Of a DNA stretch of 34,692 bases, positions 24,510 through 32,984 are shown one piece after another. This stretch comes from an uncultured Vampirovibrio sp. (lineage in GTDB: Bacteria > Cyanobacteriota > Vampirovibrionia > Gastranaerophilales > Gastranaerophilaceae). The position numbers and the translations under genes are program-made. The DNA lies in assembly GCA_910583725.1 (NCBI GenBank), contig CAJTXZ010000007.1, positions 51,928 to 86,619 of the forward strand, given 5' to 3'. The stretch's first letter is position 1. Every line of letters begins with the position of its first letter. The notes beneath the pieces were generated by a model. That model had not been told where the DNA came from, did not search any database, and saw only the letters and a program-made list of their open reading frames with translations.

Positions 24510-25121
24510 CTAAAAACCAATATCGATGCTATGGCCTGTCAATAATTCAAAAGGCCCAAACAGGAAAGTTGTTATAGGTATGATATCCTTGTCTAAATCT
24601 AGATATGGTTGGATAAAATAAATAATAATCAATGCAATTAAAATCGTAAAAAATGTTTCCCACTTTAGATTAAACCATTTTTTAGGAATCAAAAGAACTG
24701 CATAAAGCAAGATGGGTAAGGTAAATATAAACATATAAATACTTATAATCCAAGCCGGTACTGCAATATATGAACAAGCGGCCATCTTGCAATTTCCAAA
24801 TACGCTTAAATTAAATAAAACATATGCAGGAATTGATATTGCAATGTATGCAATTCTTAAATAATGATTTTTAGTGCATTTGAATAAAAAATACCCGATT
24901 ATAATTGCCGGAAAATAATAAAGCATTATTGGAATAGAAGTGAATAAAAATGCAAATATTATCCCAAAAAACATTAATAATGTGCTTAATTCTTTGGTAT
25001 GTGAAAAGATTAACAAAGTATAAAGCGCACTACAAAAAGCAGACAGTCTTATAAAACCTACTACTGTATTTTTATAAGACTGTTTATCTAATTTTTCTTT
25101 TGCCTTGGCCCTTGGCTCCAC
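24510..25121 (-). CDS. Multi-spanning membrane protein of unknown function
   Basis: A 203-aa protein starting at GTG (25121), in the position expected for an operon with ahcY, whose stop is 1 bp upstream. After a charged N-terminus (MEPRAKAKEKLDKQ) there are about six hydrophobic segments, at roughly 22-40, 46-64, 66-84, 91-108, 118-140 and 158-175. A basic loop lies at 145-155 and the short C-terminus is polar. No transporter or enzyme motif is recognised. Linkage to ahcY need not mean a shared function. The ribosome binding site is weak, so expression may rely on coupling to ahcY. Confidence 0.75.
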   Translation of the reverse strand: MEPRAKAKEKLDKQSYKNTVVGFIRLSAFCSALYTLLIFSHTKELSTLLMFFGIIFAFLFTSIPIMLYYFPAIIIGYFLFKCTKNHYLRIAYIAISIPAYVLFNLSVFGNCKMAACSYIAVPAWIISIYMFIFTLPILLYAVLLIPKKWFNLKWETFFTILIALIIIYFIQPYLDLDKDIIPITTFLFGPFELLTGHSIDIGF

Positions 25122-25122
25122 T

Positions 25123-26394
25123 CTACGTCCCTGATTTCCACGAATTCAAATACTCTACCTGTTCATCGGTCAACGTGTCAATCTTAATTCCCATAGAATT
25201 TAATTTAATCTTTGCAATCTCGACATCCACCTCTCTTGGCAGTGTATAAAGTTTGTTCTCCAGTTTACCCTTATTCTTAAGCACAAATTCAATTCCAAGC
25301 GCCTGGTTTGCAAAGCTCATATCCATAACGCTTGCAGGGTGTCCCTCGGCACCTATTAAATTAACAAGCCTGCCTTCTGCTAAAACATAAACACTCTTTC
25401 CGTTATCTAAAACCCATTCATCCAAGGCTGGGCGGATATTTTTATATTCTATAACGTGTTTTTTAAGCCCGTTAACATTTACTTCAACGTCAAAATGTCC
25501 TGCATTAGATACAAATGCACCGTTTTTCATGGTCAAAATATGTTCAACATCAATAACATTCTTATCGCCTGTTACAGTAAGGAAAATATCCCCTTCAAGT
25601 GCAGCATCCTTAATAGGCATAACCCTAAAACCATCCATAACAGCTTCAAGTGCCTTTAATGGGTCAACTTCCGTTACAATAACATTGGCACCCATCCCCC
25701 TTGCACGCATGGCAGCGCCCTTTCCGCACCAGCCGTATCCTGCAACAACAAAGGTTTTTCCTGAAATTAAAATATTTGTAGCCCTAATAATGCCATCCAA
25801 AGCGCTTTGCCCCGTGCCGTATCTGTTGTCATACAGATGTTTTGTAAGGCTTGAATTAACACCTAGTGCCGGAAATTCAAGCGAGCCGTCTTTTTCCATG
25901 GCTTCAAGCCTGATAATCCCCGTTGTTGTTTCCTCAGTAGAGCCTATAATGTTTGGAATCAAGTCTCTTCTTGATTTATGAACCGTTGCAACCAAGTCGC
26001 ACCCGTCATCAATAATCAAATGCGGCTTATGATTAAGCGCAATCTCAACATGTTTTGCATATGTTTCCTTATCTTCGCCCGCAATGGCAAAAACAGGAAT
26101 ATTCCAATACTTTACAAGGGCTGCAGCCACATCATCCTGTGTGGATAGGGGGTTTGAGGCAGCAAGCACAGCATCAGCCCCGCCCTCTTTCATTGCAATG
26201 CAAAGTGCTGCGGTTTCTTTTGTAACATGAACACAAGCTGTAAGCCTTAAGCCCTTAAAAGGCTGTTCCTTCTTAAATCTTTCTGTAATATTCGCTAAAA
26301 CAGGCATGTCTTTTTGTGCCCATTCAATATTCTTTTTGCCTTGCTCTGCAAGGTTTATATCCTTAATTTCGTAGGAAATTGCAGTCTGTGTCAT
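25123..26394 (-). CDS. ahcY: Adenosylhomocysteinase
   Basis: AhcY splits S-adenosylhomocysteine into adenosine and homocysteine, relieving product inhibition of SAM methyltransferases. The 423-aa protein shows the family's order of motifs: ACVHVTKETAALC, DDGCDLVATVH, GSTEETTTGIIRL, the hinge YGTGQSALDGIIRATN, the NAD-binding VVAGYGWCGKGAAMRARGMG, and GAFVSNAGHFDVEV. The C-terminus keeps YLNSWKSGT, close to the family's usual short end. It belongs to the shorter, bacterial/archaeal-type group. The start has GAGG about 8 nt upstream. It is divergent from pckA across 117 bp. No SAH or SAM riboswitch is visible upstream. Confidence 0.97.
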   Translation of the reverse strand: MTQTAISYEIKDINLAEQGKKNIEWAQKDMPVLANITERFKKEQPFKGLRLTACVHVTKETAALCIAMKEGGADAVLAASNPLSTQDDVAAALVKYWNIPVFAIAGEDKETYAKHVEIALNHKPHLIIDDGCDLVATVHKSRRDLIPNIIGSTEETTTGIIRLEAMEKDGSLEFPALGVNSSLTKHLYDNRYGTGQSALDGIIRATNILISGKTFVVAGYGWCGKGAAMRARGMGANVIVTEVDPLKALEAVMDGFRVMPIKDAALEGDIFLTVTGDKNVIDVEHILTMKNGAFVSNAGHFDVEVNVNGLKKHVIEYKNIRPALDEWVLDNGKSVYVLAEGRLVNLIGAEGHPASVMDMSFANQALGIEFVLKNKGKLENKLYTLPREVDVEIAKIKLNSMGIKIDTLTDEQVEYLNSWKSGT

Positions 26395-26461
26395 ATTTTA
26401 ATACCTCTTTCTTTAATTTTTATAAGGATATTAACACAAAAAAAGTTTTTATGCTAATATC

Positions 26462-26467
26462 TATAAT
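26462..26467 (+). promoter_or_regulatory. Candidate -10 element for pckA
   Basis: TATAAT at 26462-26467, about 45 bp before the pckA ATG; no good -35 hexamer at standard spacing. Confidence 0.4.
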
Positions 26468-26511
26468 AGACGATTGAGCGTATTTCGTACAATTAAAAGG
26501 AGATATTATTT

Positions 26512-28170
26512 ATGTCAACAGTAGAATTTTTTACAAATTCAGAAGAGCTTAAAAAGCTTTATTCAGCTGCACGTGCAACAATCACCGCTCCATTTTACGG
26601 CAATAATGTTGAATTCGTACAGTCTGTTTCAGAAGCTTATAAACTTGCACTAAACAGCCCCGGCACAGTTGAACTAACCGGCATGCCCGTATATGAACCT
26701 GAAAAAATCGGCCTTCCAAAAGGTGCAAACCAATTGTTATTCAACGATGGTACTGTTGTTGGCAGATGCGCTGCTGCAAGAAAAATCGTTGGCGAGCCCG
26801 GATGTGACCTTGGATACCTTCTTCCAATCATCCGTGAAGCCGTTTACAATACACGCGACAGATTAACGTATAAGACAGAAGTAGTTGTCGGCCTTGAAGA
26901 AGATTTTATGGTAAAAGCACACCTTTTAATCCCTGAAGGCTTTGAAAACATTATGTATTCCTGGATGTTAAACTTCCAATACATTAATGAATGCTACTCA
27001 AATATGTACTCAAACTCTAGAGAAATCGCTGAAGGCGACCTTTTCATCTTCTCAGATCCTGATTGGTCACACCCTGATTTCCCATACGGTTTAACCTTCT
27101 TTGACCCTGTTCACAACTGTGCAGCCATCCTTGGTATGAGATACTTTGGTGAGCACAAAAAAGGTACATTAACCCTTGCCTGGGGTGCCGCTGCAAGAAA
27201 CGGCTATGCATCATGCCATGGTGGTATGAAAAGATATAACCTTGGCGAAAATAAATCATTCCAGGTTGCAGTATTTGGCTTATCAGGCTCAGGTAAATCA
27301 ACAATTACCCACGCAAAACACAATAATAAGTATGATATTACTGTTCTTCATGATGATGCATTTATTATTAACGTTCATGATAAATACACAATCGCTTTAG
27401 AACCAGCTTATTTTGATAAAACTGCAGACTACCCGATTGGCTGCAATGATAACAAATACATTTTAACCCAGCAGAACGCAGGTGTAATAGCAGGTGCAGA
27501 CGGTAAATTATATTCAATCACAGAAGATATAAGAAACGGTAACGGCCGTGCTGTTAAATCAAAATTGTGGTCTCCAAACAGAGTTGATAGAATTAATGAA
27601 CCTATTAATGCTATCTTCTGGTTAATGAAAGACCCCACAATTCCTCCTGTATTAAAGCTTTCAGGCGCTTCATTGGGTTCTGCTATGGGTGCAACCCTTG
27701 CAACAAAAAGGTCTTCAGCTGAAAGATTGGCAAAAGGCGTTGACCCGAATGCATTAGTTGTAGAGCCTTATGCAAACCCATTCAGAGTTTATCCTCTTGA
27801 AATGGACTACACAAGATTCAAACAATTAATTGAAGATGGCGTTGATTGCTACATCCTAAACACAGGTGAATTTATGGGCACAAAAGTTCAGCCTAAACAC
27901 ACACTCGGTGTTATTGAAGCAATTGTTGAAGGTACAGCTAAATTCCACAAATGGGAAGGCTTTAACGACATTGAAATTATGGAAGTTGAAGGCTTTGATG
28001 CAAGCTTCAAAAATGAAGAATACAAAGAACAGTTTGTTAAACGTATGCAGGATAGAATCGAATTTGTTAAATCAAGAGAAACTGAAAAAGCCGGCATAGA
28101 CAAACTTCCTGCTGACGCTCTTGAAGCTCTTGAAAACGTTGTTAAACAAGCAAGCTTAATTAAGGCATAA
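26512..28170 (+). CDS. pckA: Phosphoenolpyruvate carboxykinase (ATP type)
   Basis: The enzyme interconverts oxaloacetate and PEP with ATP, linking the C4-acid pool to gluconeogenesis or fixing CO2 during fermentation. The 552-aa protein carries the P-loop FGLSGSGKSTI (near 254-264), the metal-binding HDDAF, and a conserved late block with NPFRVYPLEMDYTRF, NTGEFMG and VIEAIVEGTAKF. It belongs to the longer clostridial-like ATP-PEPCK branch rather than the E. coli type (540 aa), in which the P-loop reads GLSGTGKTT. A strong ribosome binding site (AAGGAGAT) precedes the ATG. The gene has its own terminator and many C-ending codons, consistent with high expression. Confidence 0.88.
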   Translation: MSTVEFFTNSEELKKLYSAARATITAPFYGNNVEFVQSVSEAYKLALNSPGTVELTGMPVYEPEKIGLPKGANQLLFNDGTVVGRCAAARKIVGEPGCDLGYLLPIIREAVYNTRDRLTYKTEVVVGLEEDFMVKAHLLIPEGFENIMYSWMLNFQYINECYSNMYSNSREIAEGDLFIFSDPDWSHPDFPYGLTFFDPVHNCAAILGMRYFGEHKKGTLTLAWGAAARNGYASCHGGMKRYNLGENKSFQVAVFGLSGSGKSTITHAKHNNKYDITVLHDDAFIINVHDKYTIALEPAYFDKTADYPIGCNDNKYILTQQNAGVIAGADGKLYSITEDIRNGNGRAVKSKLWSPNRVDRINEPINAIFWLMKDPTIPPVLKLSGASLGSAMGATLATKRSSAERLAKGVDPNALVVEPYANPFRVYPLEMDYTRFKQLIEDGVDCYILNTGEFMGTKVQPKHTLGVIEAIVEGTAKFHKWEGFNDIEIMEVEGFDASFKNEEYKEQFVKRMQDRIEFVKSRETEKAGIDKLPADALEALENVVKQASLIKA

Positions 28171-28749
28171 GCAAAACCATAGATTAAGATTTATTCAGGA
28201 TATAAATAATTACAAAATTCCTGAAAGTAAATTTTAGTTATATGTATAAATATTCAGTCAGTGCAAATATTGTATTGGCTGAATATTTTTATGCAATCCT
28301 ATATATAATCTCTCCCTATAAATCCACCCTGCATAATGTTTCCTGCTTTATAAAAATTATTAAAATTATTTTTTTGTAAAGACATTATTTTTGCTCTGAC
28401 AACATTGTTAAATGCCTAGGTAGTTATATGCATACTTAAAAGCTAATAAGTTCGCATCAATTTGCATACAAAATAATGCAATGCCTCTCTTAATTATCTG
28501 TTTTCGTGCAAATAATACTCCTAAGGTATTCTTAGAGATTTTTATAATCTTTTATGCTTAAATACTAAAACCCCGCCAAAAACTATAAGAAAATAATTCT
28601 TTAATCTCCTCTGGGCAATGTTTTCGGCTTTTAACCATTTTGTATAACACAAGCCTTTTGTGCCGATAGTATTGCTAAAACGCTTGAAGCAAAAAACGCG
28701 CCATAAAATCTTACAGTGTGGTTTTAATTCAAGAAAACAAATCAATACA
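28171..28749. other. 579-bp intergenic region after pckA
   Basis: After the pckA terminator (28248-28290) no supported gene is seen. A second hairpin at 28518-28537 (CTC-C-TAAG pairing with CTTAGAG) is followed by ATTTTT at 28538-28543 and could end a + strand transcript. A 67-codon minus-strand frame (28542-28745) begins with TTG, has no ribosome binding site and resembles nothing known to me. Confidence 0.5.
28248..28290 (+). terminator. Terminator of pckA
   Basis: AAATATTCAGTCA (28248-28260) pairs with TGGCTGAATATTT (28276-28288) with one wobble, followed by TT and then ATGC. The stem is long; the tail of Us partly overlaps the stem. Confidence 0.7.
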
Positions 28750-29994
28750 CTAAGTCTTAACCCATTTGCCGCCTTTAAGTCGGAATGTTTTTATTGCCTT
28801 CCAGTGCCAGTTTTCACCCATAGTTTCTTCATATCCTTCTGAATAGCTGTAAGGTTTGCCATCTTTAAAGCGTAATTCTTTTGTTTGTATATGCCCATCG
28901 TCAGCAAAACTTTCATTCCTTTCTTTATAATATAAAGGCTTGCCGTCTTCAAAATCTAATCTTTTTGGCTGCCTTGGCTCTCTGTTGACATATTCTTCAT
29001 ACCCTTCTAAATAATTTGAAATTTTGCCATCTTTAAACCATAATGCCTTTGCCTGCTTCCAACTTCCATCAGCAAATTCTTCATGTCCTTCTGAATAACT
29101 TGTAAGCTTGCCATCTTTAAACCATAATTCTTTTGCTTGTTTCCAGCTTTCATCAGCAAATTCTTTATACCCTTCTGAATAACTTCTAAGCTTGCCATCT
29201 TCAAACCATAATTCTTTTGCTTGTTTCCAGGTTCCATCGGTACAATCTTCAGAACCCTCCAAATAGCCTGAAAGTTTGCCATCATTAAACAAAAATTCTT
29301 TTGCATGTTTCCAGGTTCCATCGTCATTATTTTCGCAACCCTCCAAATAGCCTGAAAGTTTGCCGTCATCAATAGTGTATATATTGTGTTTACCATCAGG
29401 CATTATTTCAATTATTTTCTCCAAAGAATCATGATTAAATACGCTTTCTCTTCTAATATTACCGCTTTGCGCCTCTGTTAATATTTTTTTTGTACTTAAT
29501 GCTTGTCCTGTTATTTCTGCAACCTTATCCCCATTTTCATCCATGCCGCCTTTTTTAAATAAACGTACAACTTCATCAATCTTCTTTTTTGCGCAGGAAA
29601 GAACTTCATCAGCCTCTTTTACAGCGTTGTCTGCGCAATCATTCGCTTCCTTTGTAACATCATTTGCAAGTTTGTTAATTTCTTCTATAGTGTTTGACAC
29701 TACTTTGACCATCTCTTCTGCAGGGTTTTTCCTATGTGCAAACGCCGCAACGCCAACTGCTATAGCTGCAAGCGTTGTAAGCCCTGCTATAAATGCTGTC
29801 TTTTTCTTTATTTTCTTTCCGCCGATAACAAAGACATCGCCGTCTTTAGTATCCTTATTATCAACGGCATTATTATTTAAAGGTGCCTGTAGCGGCTTTT
29901 TAGCGCTGATATCTGTTGTATTTTTGCTGTTCAATGCCTGATTATTTATAATACTGGCTTGATTGTTCGTGTTTAAGTTTACTCCCTGCTGCAT
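28750..29994 (-). CDS. Membrane-anchored protein with eight 28-residue repeats
   Basis: A 414-aa protein of unrecognised function. Residues 1-60 are Asn/Gln-rich and probably disordered. One transmembrane helix follows (about 66-86, TAFIAGLTTLAAIAVGVAAF) after a Lys-rich stop. Residues 92-150 look like a coiled coil. From about 210 to the end there are seven exact-period 28-residue repeats beginning DGKLSGYLEG or DGKLTSYSEG and ending WKQAKELWFK, plus a slightly longer eighth. The DGK-x-x-x-Y-x-EG pattern is loosely like YwqK/MORN-type repeats, but the period differs from classical MORN. The topology is probably N-in with repeats outside the cytoplasm, or the reverse. GGGAAG lies upstream of the ATG. 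Confidence 0.75.
   Translation of the reverse strand: MQQGVNLNTNNQASIINNQALNSKNTTDISAKKPLQAPLNNNAVDNKDTKDGDVFVIGGKKIKKKTAFIAGLTTLAAIAVGVAAFAHRKNPAEEMVKVVSNTIEEINKLANDVTKEANDCADNAVKEADEVLSCAKKKIDEVVRLFKKGGMDENGDKVAEITGQALSTKKILTEAQSGNIRRESVFNHDSLEKIIEIMPDGKHNIYTIDDGKLSGYLEGCENNDDGTWKHAKEFLFNDGKLSGYLEGSEDCTDGTWKQAKELWFEDGKLRSYSEGYKEFADESWKQAKELWFKDGKLTSYSEGHEEFADGSWKQAKALWFKDGKISNYLEGYEEYVNREPRQPKRLDFEDGKPLYYKERNESFADDGHIQTKELRFKDGKPYSYSEGYEETMGENWHWKAIKTFRLKGGKWVKT
28815..29365 (-). repeat. 84-bp tandem repeats encoding the 28-residue units
   Basis: The repeat units are strongly similar at DNA level in the middle of the array (29010-29365), with long identical words such as CATAATTCTTTTGCTTG on the plus strand, and diverge toward the C-terminal end. 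This suggests expansion by unequal exchange. Confidence 0.7.
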
Positions 29995-30584
29995 AATTAA
30001 ATCATCTTCCCTTTTTCTCTAATTATACAAAACACATAAATGTTTTTCTTTGCTATTTTGCTTAATAATTATCATTATCTTTTACAAAAAGCAACATTAG
30101 AATTTAACGAACTTAATCTCTTTGTTTATAGCTTTTTTATGTAAATGTATAGCTAAATTGCCTGAAATTCCGTTAATTAAGTACATATTTAGATGGCTTA
30201 AAAATATTTATATGCTAAATTCCACACCTCAAAAAAAATGCATCCAATATCTCTTGTCCTGAACTTACCTATTCTTATAGGAAATTTTAACTTCACACAA
30301 AATAATGTCGTTTTAAGCATGCTCTATTTTTTAAAGCACTAAAAAGTATTCATTTACACAAAATTGATAGTTGTTATAAAAAATGGCATGCTTAAAACGA
30401 CATTATGATTATGCTTAAAGCACACTTAAAGTAAATTTACACATACATCCTAAAATCCTTATAATTGCCATATTGCCCGGAACGATTTTTATAAGGGCAA
30501 CCAAATGTGCACATCATTACAACTCTCCCAAAAAAACAGCAATTGCAGAATTATAATAAAGATATATGCAAATGTTTTATGACG
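29995..30584. other. 590-bp intergenic region with a 21-bp inverted repeat
   Basis: No supported coding frame. Its main feature is a perfect inverted repeat (30302-30406). A second dyad, TTGCCC (30473-30478) with GGGCAA (30495-30500), has no T tract on either side. Confidence 0.6.
30302..30406. repeat. Perfect 21-bp inverted repeat flanking 63 bp
   Basis: ATAATGTCGTTTTAAGCATGC at 30302-30322 is the exact reverse complement of 30386-30406. The 63-bp interior is AT-rich and codes for nothing. No clear target-site duplication is visible at the ends. It has the look of a miniature inverted-repeat element or a large cruciform-forming site. Confidence 0.85.
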
Positions 30585-31070
30585 CTAAGATTCTTGTGAT
30601 GTTTTGTTTTCGGCCCCGCCAAATATTTTTTTAAAAAATGACACTATTTTATTAAAAAAGCCTGCTTCTTCGTCATTTTCATTATTGCTATCCTGATACT
30701 GGCCGCTTTGCCGTTCTTTTAAATAAGTTCCATTTTTTTCTGCCTCCAGGCTCCGGTAGGCTCCAATCGTTTCTATCCATTCTTCTGAATTTATGCAGTT
30801 TGCATGCTCTTCGGCTGTAAAAATATTATCTTCGCCGGCATATTTTTTGAAAATTTCAGCCTGCCTCCGGGCAATTTCTGTGGCCCTCTGGGTAAATTCA
30901 GTATTTTCTTCGCCAAATTGCGCAATATAAAGTTTACTGTTGTCGAAAATCATCTCATCTGCCGTGGTTTTCCCGTCATTATTTGAATCGCGAAGCTTTA
31001 ACGATTCTTCGCAACCCTTTAAATATTCTCTATCAAAACTCTGGCCTGTAGAAATTTTTTCAATGCTCAT
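30585..31070 (-). CDS. Small EF-hand-containing protein
   Basis: A 161-aa protein with a canonical 12-residue EF-hand loop at 28-39 (DSNNDGKTTADE): Asp1, Asn3, Asp5, Gly6 and Glu12 are in place, so calcium binding is likely. A second, degenerate loop may follow near GEDNIFTAEEH (78-88). The middle is charged and helical, and the C-terminus has an amphipathic or weakly hydrophobic segment (GFFNKIVSFFKKIFGG) that could touch a membrane. No signal peptide. The start has GAGGAT at about 6 nt. It is probably transcribed alone. Function unknown. Confidence 0.75.
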   Translation of the reverse strand: MSIEKISTGQSFDREYLKGCEESLKLRDSNNDGKTTADEMIFDNSKLYIAQFGEENTEFTQRATEIARRQAEIFKKYAGEDNIFTAEEHANCINSEEWIETIGAYRSLEAEKNGTYLKERQSGQYQDSNNENDEEAGFFNKIVSFFKKIFGGAENKTSQES

Positions 31071-31768
31071 TTTTTATCCTCATATAAAATTCCTCTTAAT
31101 TAATTAAAAATATTTTTCCTTTTAAAATTGTCATAAAATTGAATAATGTAAAGAAATATGAAGCAAATTCACGCAAAATACCAAGAAGCTGTGCAAAAAA
31201 TATTAAAATACCGTATAAATACTCAAAAAACCGCTAATAGCTCTGTGCACGCCCATTTTATCAGCCTCAAAGCCCTGCTAAATCAGTATGTTAGATTTTT
31301 TAATGTTTTTTTACCCTCTAAATATTCTTTTTTATTAATAACATCATTTTTTAATTCACCATAAAACTCTTTGATATTAAGCATTTCCTCATTTTAACTG
31401 TGTGCAAACTTTCTATTAATCACATTTTACAGATATTAATATTGCTTATTTTCTTTTATAGTGCACTTTTTGCTTGTTAAAATCATTATATTTTTATTAA
31501 AATGCCATTAAACCATTAAGGGACGCTGCTTTTCACCGTGCAATGCGCCATAATTCAATATTGGAGCCATTTTTAAGCATTCTTGTATAACAGCCGAGAT
31601 TTATTATCAAAAAAGCATTATAATATCTTCATTTCAGCCATATGTACACGTGATATTCTATTAAAGCCTTTAATAATAATGGTTTCAAGCTTTTTTCTTT
31701 ATCTGCCCTTCATTCATTTTCCTTAAAATACACTGTTTACCTGTGCTTTACCGTGTAAAAACTCCTAT

Positions 31769-31792
31769 AAGCCTTATGTAGCAGGCTTTTTT
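31769..31792 (+). terminator. Orphan rho-independent terminator
   Basis: AAGCCT (31769-31774) pairs with AGGCTT (31783-31788) around an 8-nt loop, then a T run. No + strand gene precedes it for several hundred bases, which hints at an unrecognised small transcript. Confidence 0.65.
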
Positions 31793-31820
31793 GCCACATT
31801 GCATATGCGCCTTCCAAAAA

Positions 31821-31857
31821 CCATTTTTACACGCTGCAGTCAGTTTTTTAAAAATGG
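31821..31857 (-). terminator. Hairpin upstream of the ATPase gene
   Basis: CCATTTTTA (31821-31829) pairs perfectly with TAAAAATGG (31849-31857). On the minus strand the stem is followed by TTTTTGG, as in a weak terminator; on the + strand it would be a leader structure of the 31923 gene if transcription begins upstream. Confidence 0.4.
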
Positions 31858-31922
31858 GCCAAAAGTATATGGAAAACCCGTTATTTATGTGTTATAAAAA
31901 GGTGTATAAGTGCTCATAGCAT

Positions 31923-32729
31923 ATGTTTAGGACATTTTCGGTGGAAAATCTTGTTGAAGTAAAAAATGTTTTTAAAACCTTTCAAGCTAAAAACGGCTTT
32001 CTTTCTCAAAAACAAAACCCAACAAAAGCCTTGAAGGGCGTGAGTTTGAGCATAAAACGCGGTGAAATTGTGGGTCTTGTTGGAGAATCAGGAAGCGGCA
32101 AATCCACGCTCGGCAACTGCATTTTGAGGCTTTTAGACACAGATTGCGGCGAAATTTTTTATGACGGCAAAAATATTCAAAATTTTTCAAAAAATGACAC
32201 AAAAATTTTTAGAAAAAAAACCGGTCTAATCTTCCAAAACCCTTACTCCAGCTTGAATCCCAAGATGCGCATAAAAGAAATTTTATCCGAACCCCTGATT
32301 GTAAACGGTATAAAAAATAAGAATCAGCGAATCGCTATGCTAAACCACATTATAGGCCTTACAGGCTTGTCTCGGGACGATTTGGAGCGGTTTCCCCATG
32401 AATTTTCAGGCGGGCAGAGGCAGCGAATTGCAATAGCAAGGGCCCTGATTTTAAAGCCTGAATTTGTTGTTGCCGATGAGCCGATATCCGCTCTGGACGT
32501 GAGTATCCAGGCGCAGATTATAAATCTTCTTTTAGATTTGAAAGAAAAGTTTAATTTAACATATTTATTTATTTCCCATGACCTAAATGTCGTAAAGTAT
32601 CTCTGCACAAGGGTTGCCATAATGTATAGGGGTGAAATTGTAGAAACCGGCGATACTATAGAGGTATTCAACAGCCCAAAGCACGAATACACAAGGATTT
32701 TGCTCAATTCTATTCCGGGGGTAACGTAA
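31923..32729 (+). CDS. Opp/Dpp-type ABC transporter ATP-binding protein
   Basis: A 268-aa ABC ATPase of the oligopeptide/dipeptide importer group (OppF/DppF-like). Motifs: Walker A GLVGESGSGKSTLG, Q-loop IFQNPYSSLNPKMRI (typical of OppF/DppF), ABC signature FSGGQRQRIAIARAL, Walker B FVVADEPISALDVS, H-loop FISHDLNVVKYL, and the C-terminal EIVETGDTIEVFNSPKHEYT of this subgroup. The usual Fe-S or Opp C-terminal domain is cut short. The first ATG lacks a ribosome binding site; GTG at 31941 has AGGA 8 nt upstream and gives MENLVEVKNVFKTF, a better family start. No permease, binding protein or partner ATPase is adjacent. Confidence 0.92.
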   Translation: MFRTFSVENLVEVKNVFKTFQAKNGFLSQKQNPTKALKGVSLSIKRGEIVGLVGESGSGKSTLGNCILRLLDTDCGEIFYDGKNIQNFSKNDTKIFRKKTGLIFQNPYSSLNPKMRIKEILSEPLIVNGIKNKNQRIAMLNHIIGLTGLSRDDLERFPHEFSGGQRQRIAIARALILKPEFVVADEPISALDVSIQAQIINLLLDLKEKFNLTYLFISHDLNVVKYLCTRVAIMYRGEIVETGDTIEVFNSPKHEYTRILLNSIPGVT

Positions 32730-32984
32730 ATTTTAGCCTGTATGTCTGAAACCTCTGTGTTGATAGATTTTTAGGAGTTATAATTCCTTGTAAATCTTGA
32801 TATATCTGAATTTTAAGCGTGCAAAGCCCTAAAAGTGCTGCTTTCAAAGTGTTTTAGATTTTGAATAATATGTAACCCCATCCGGCTGTATCTTTCAGAC
32901 GTGTATATCCCTGAAATGCTTTTACACTGCATATTTCAGCCCCTTATCAATTCACGCCGCATATTTTTATGCCTTTAAAATGCT

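Larger units (their letters stand above)
31071..31922. other. 852-bp gene-poor region
   Basis: No protein gene is supported. A 68-codon frame at 31158-31364 lacks a good ribosome binding site and has a composition of chance ORF type. The region ends with an orphan + strand terminator (31769-31792) preceded by a TACAC/GTGTA hairpin (about 31732-31758), and a further dyad at 31821-31857 before the ATPase gene. Confidence 0.55.

Noticed and set aside
28542..28745. 67-codon minus-strand frame after the repeat protein
   Set aside because: TTG start, no ribosome binding site, unusual Cys/Phe/Lys composition; not supported as a gene.
29007..29396. 129-codon minus-strand frame within the repeat gene
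   Set aside because: Alternate frame of the 84-bp tandem repeats; it repeats because the DNA does.
30302..30406. Integron attC site
   Set aside because: The arms are perfectly paired without the usual R/L core boxes or extrahelical bases, and no integrase is near.
31158..31364. 68-codon + frame in the gene-poor region
   Set aside because: Weak upstream signal and random-looking sequence; kept only as a note because an orphan terminator lies 400 bp downstream.
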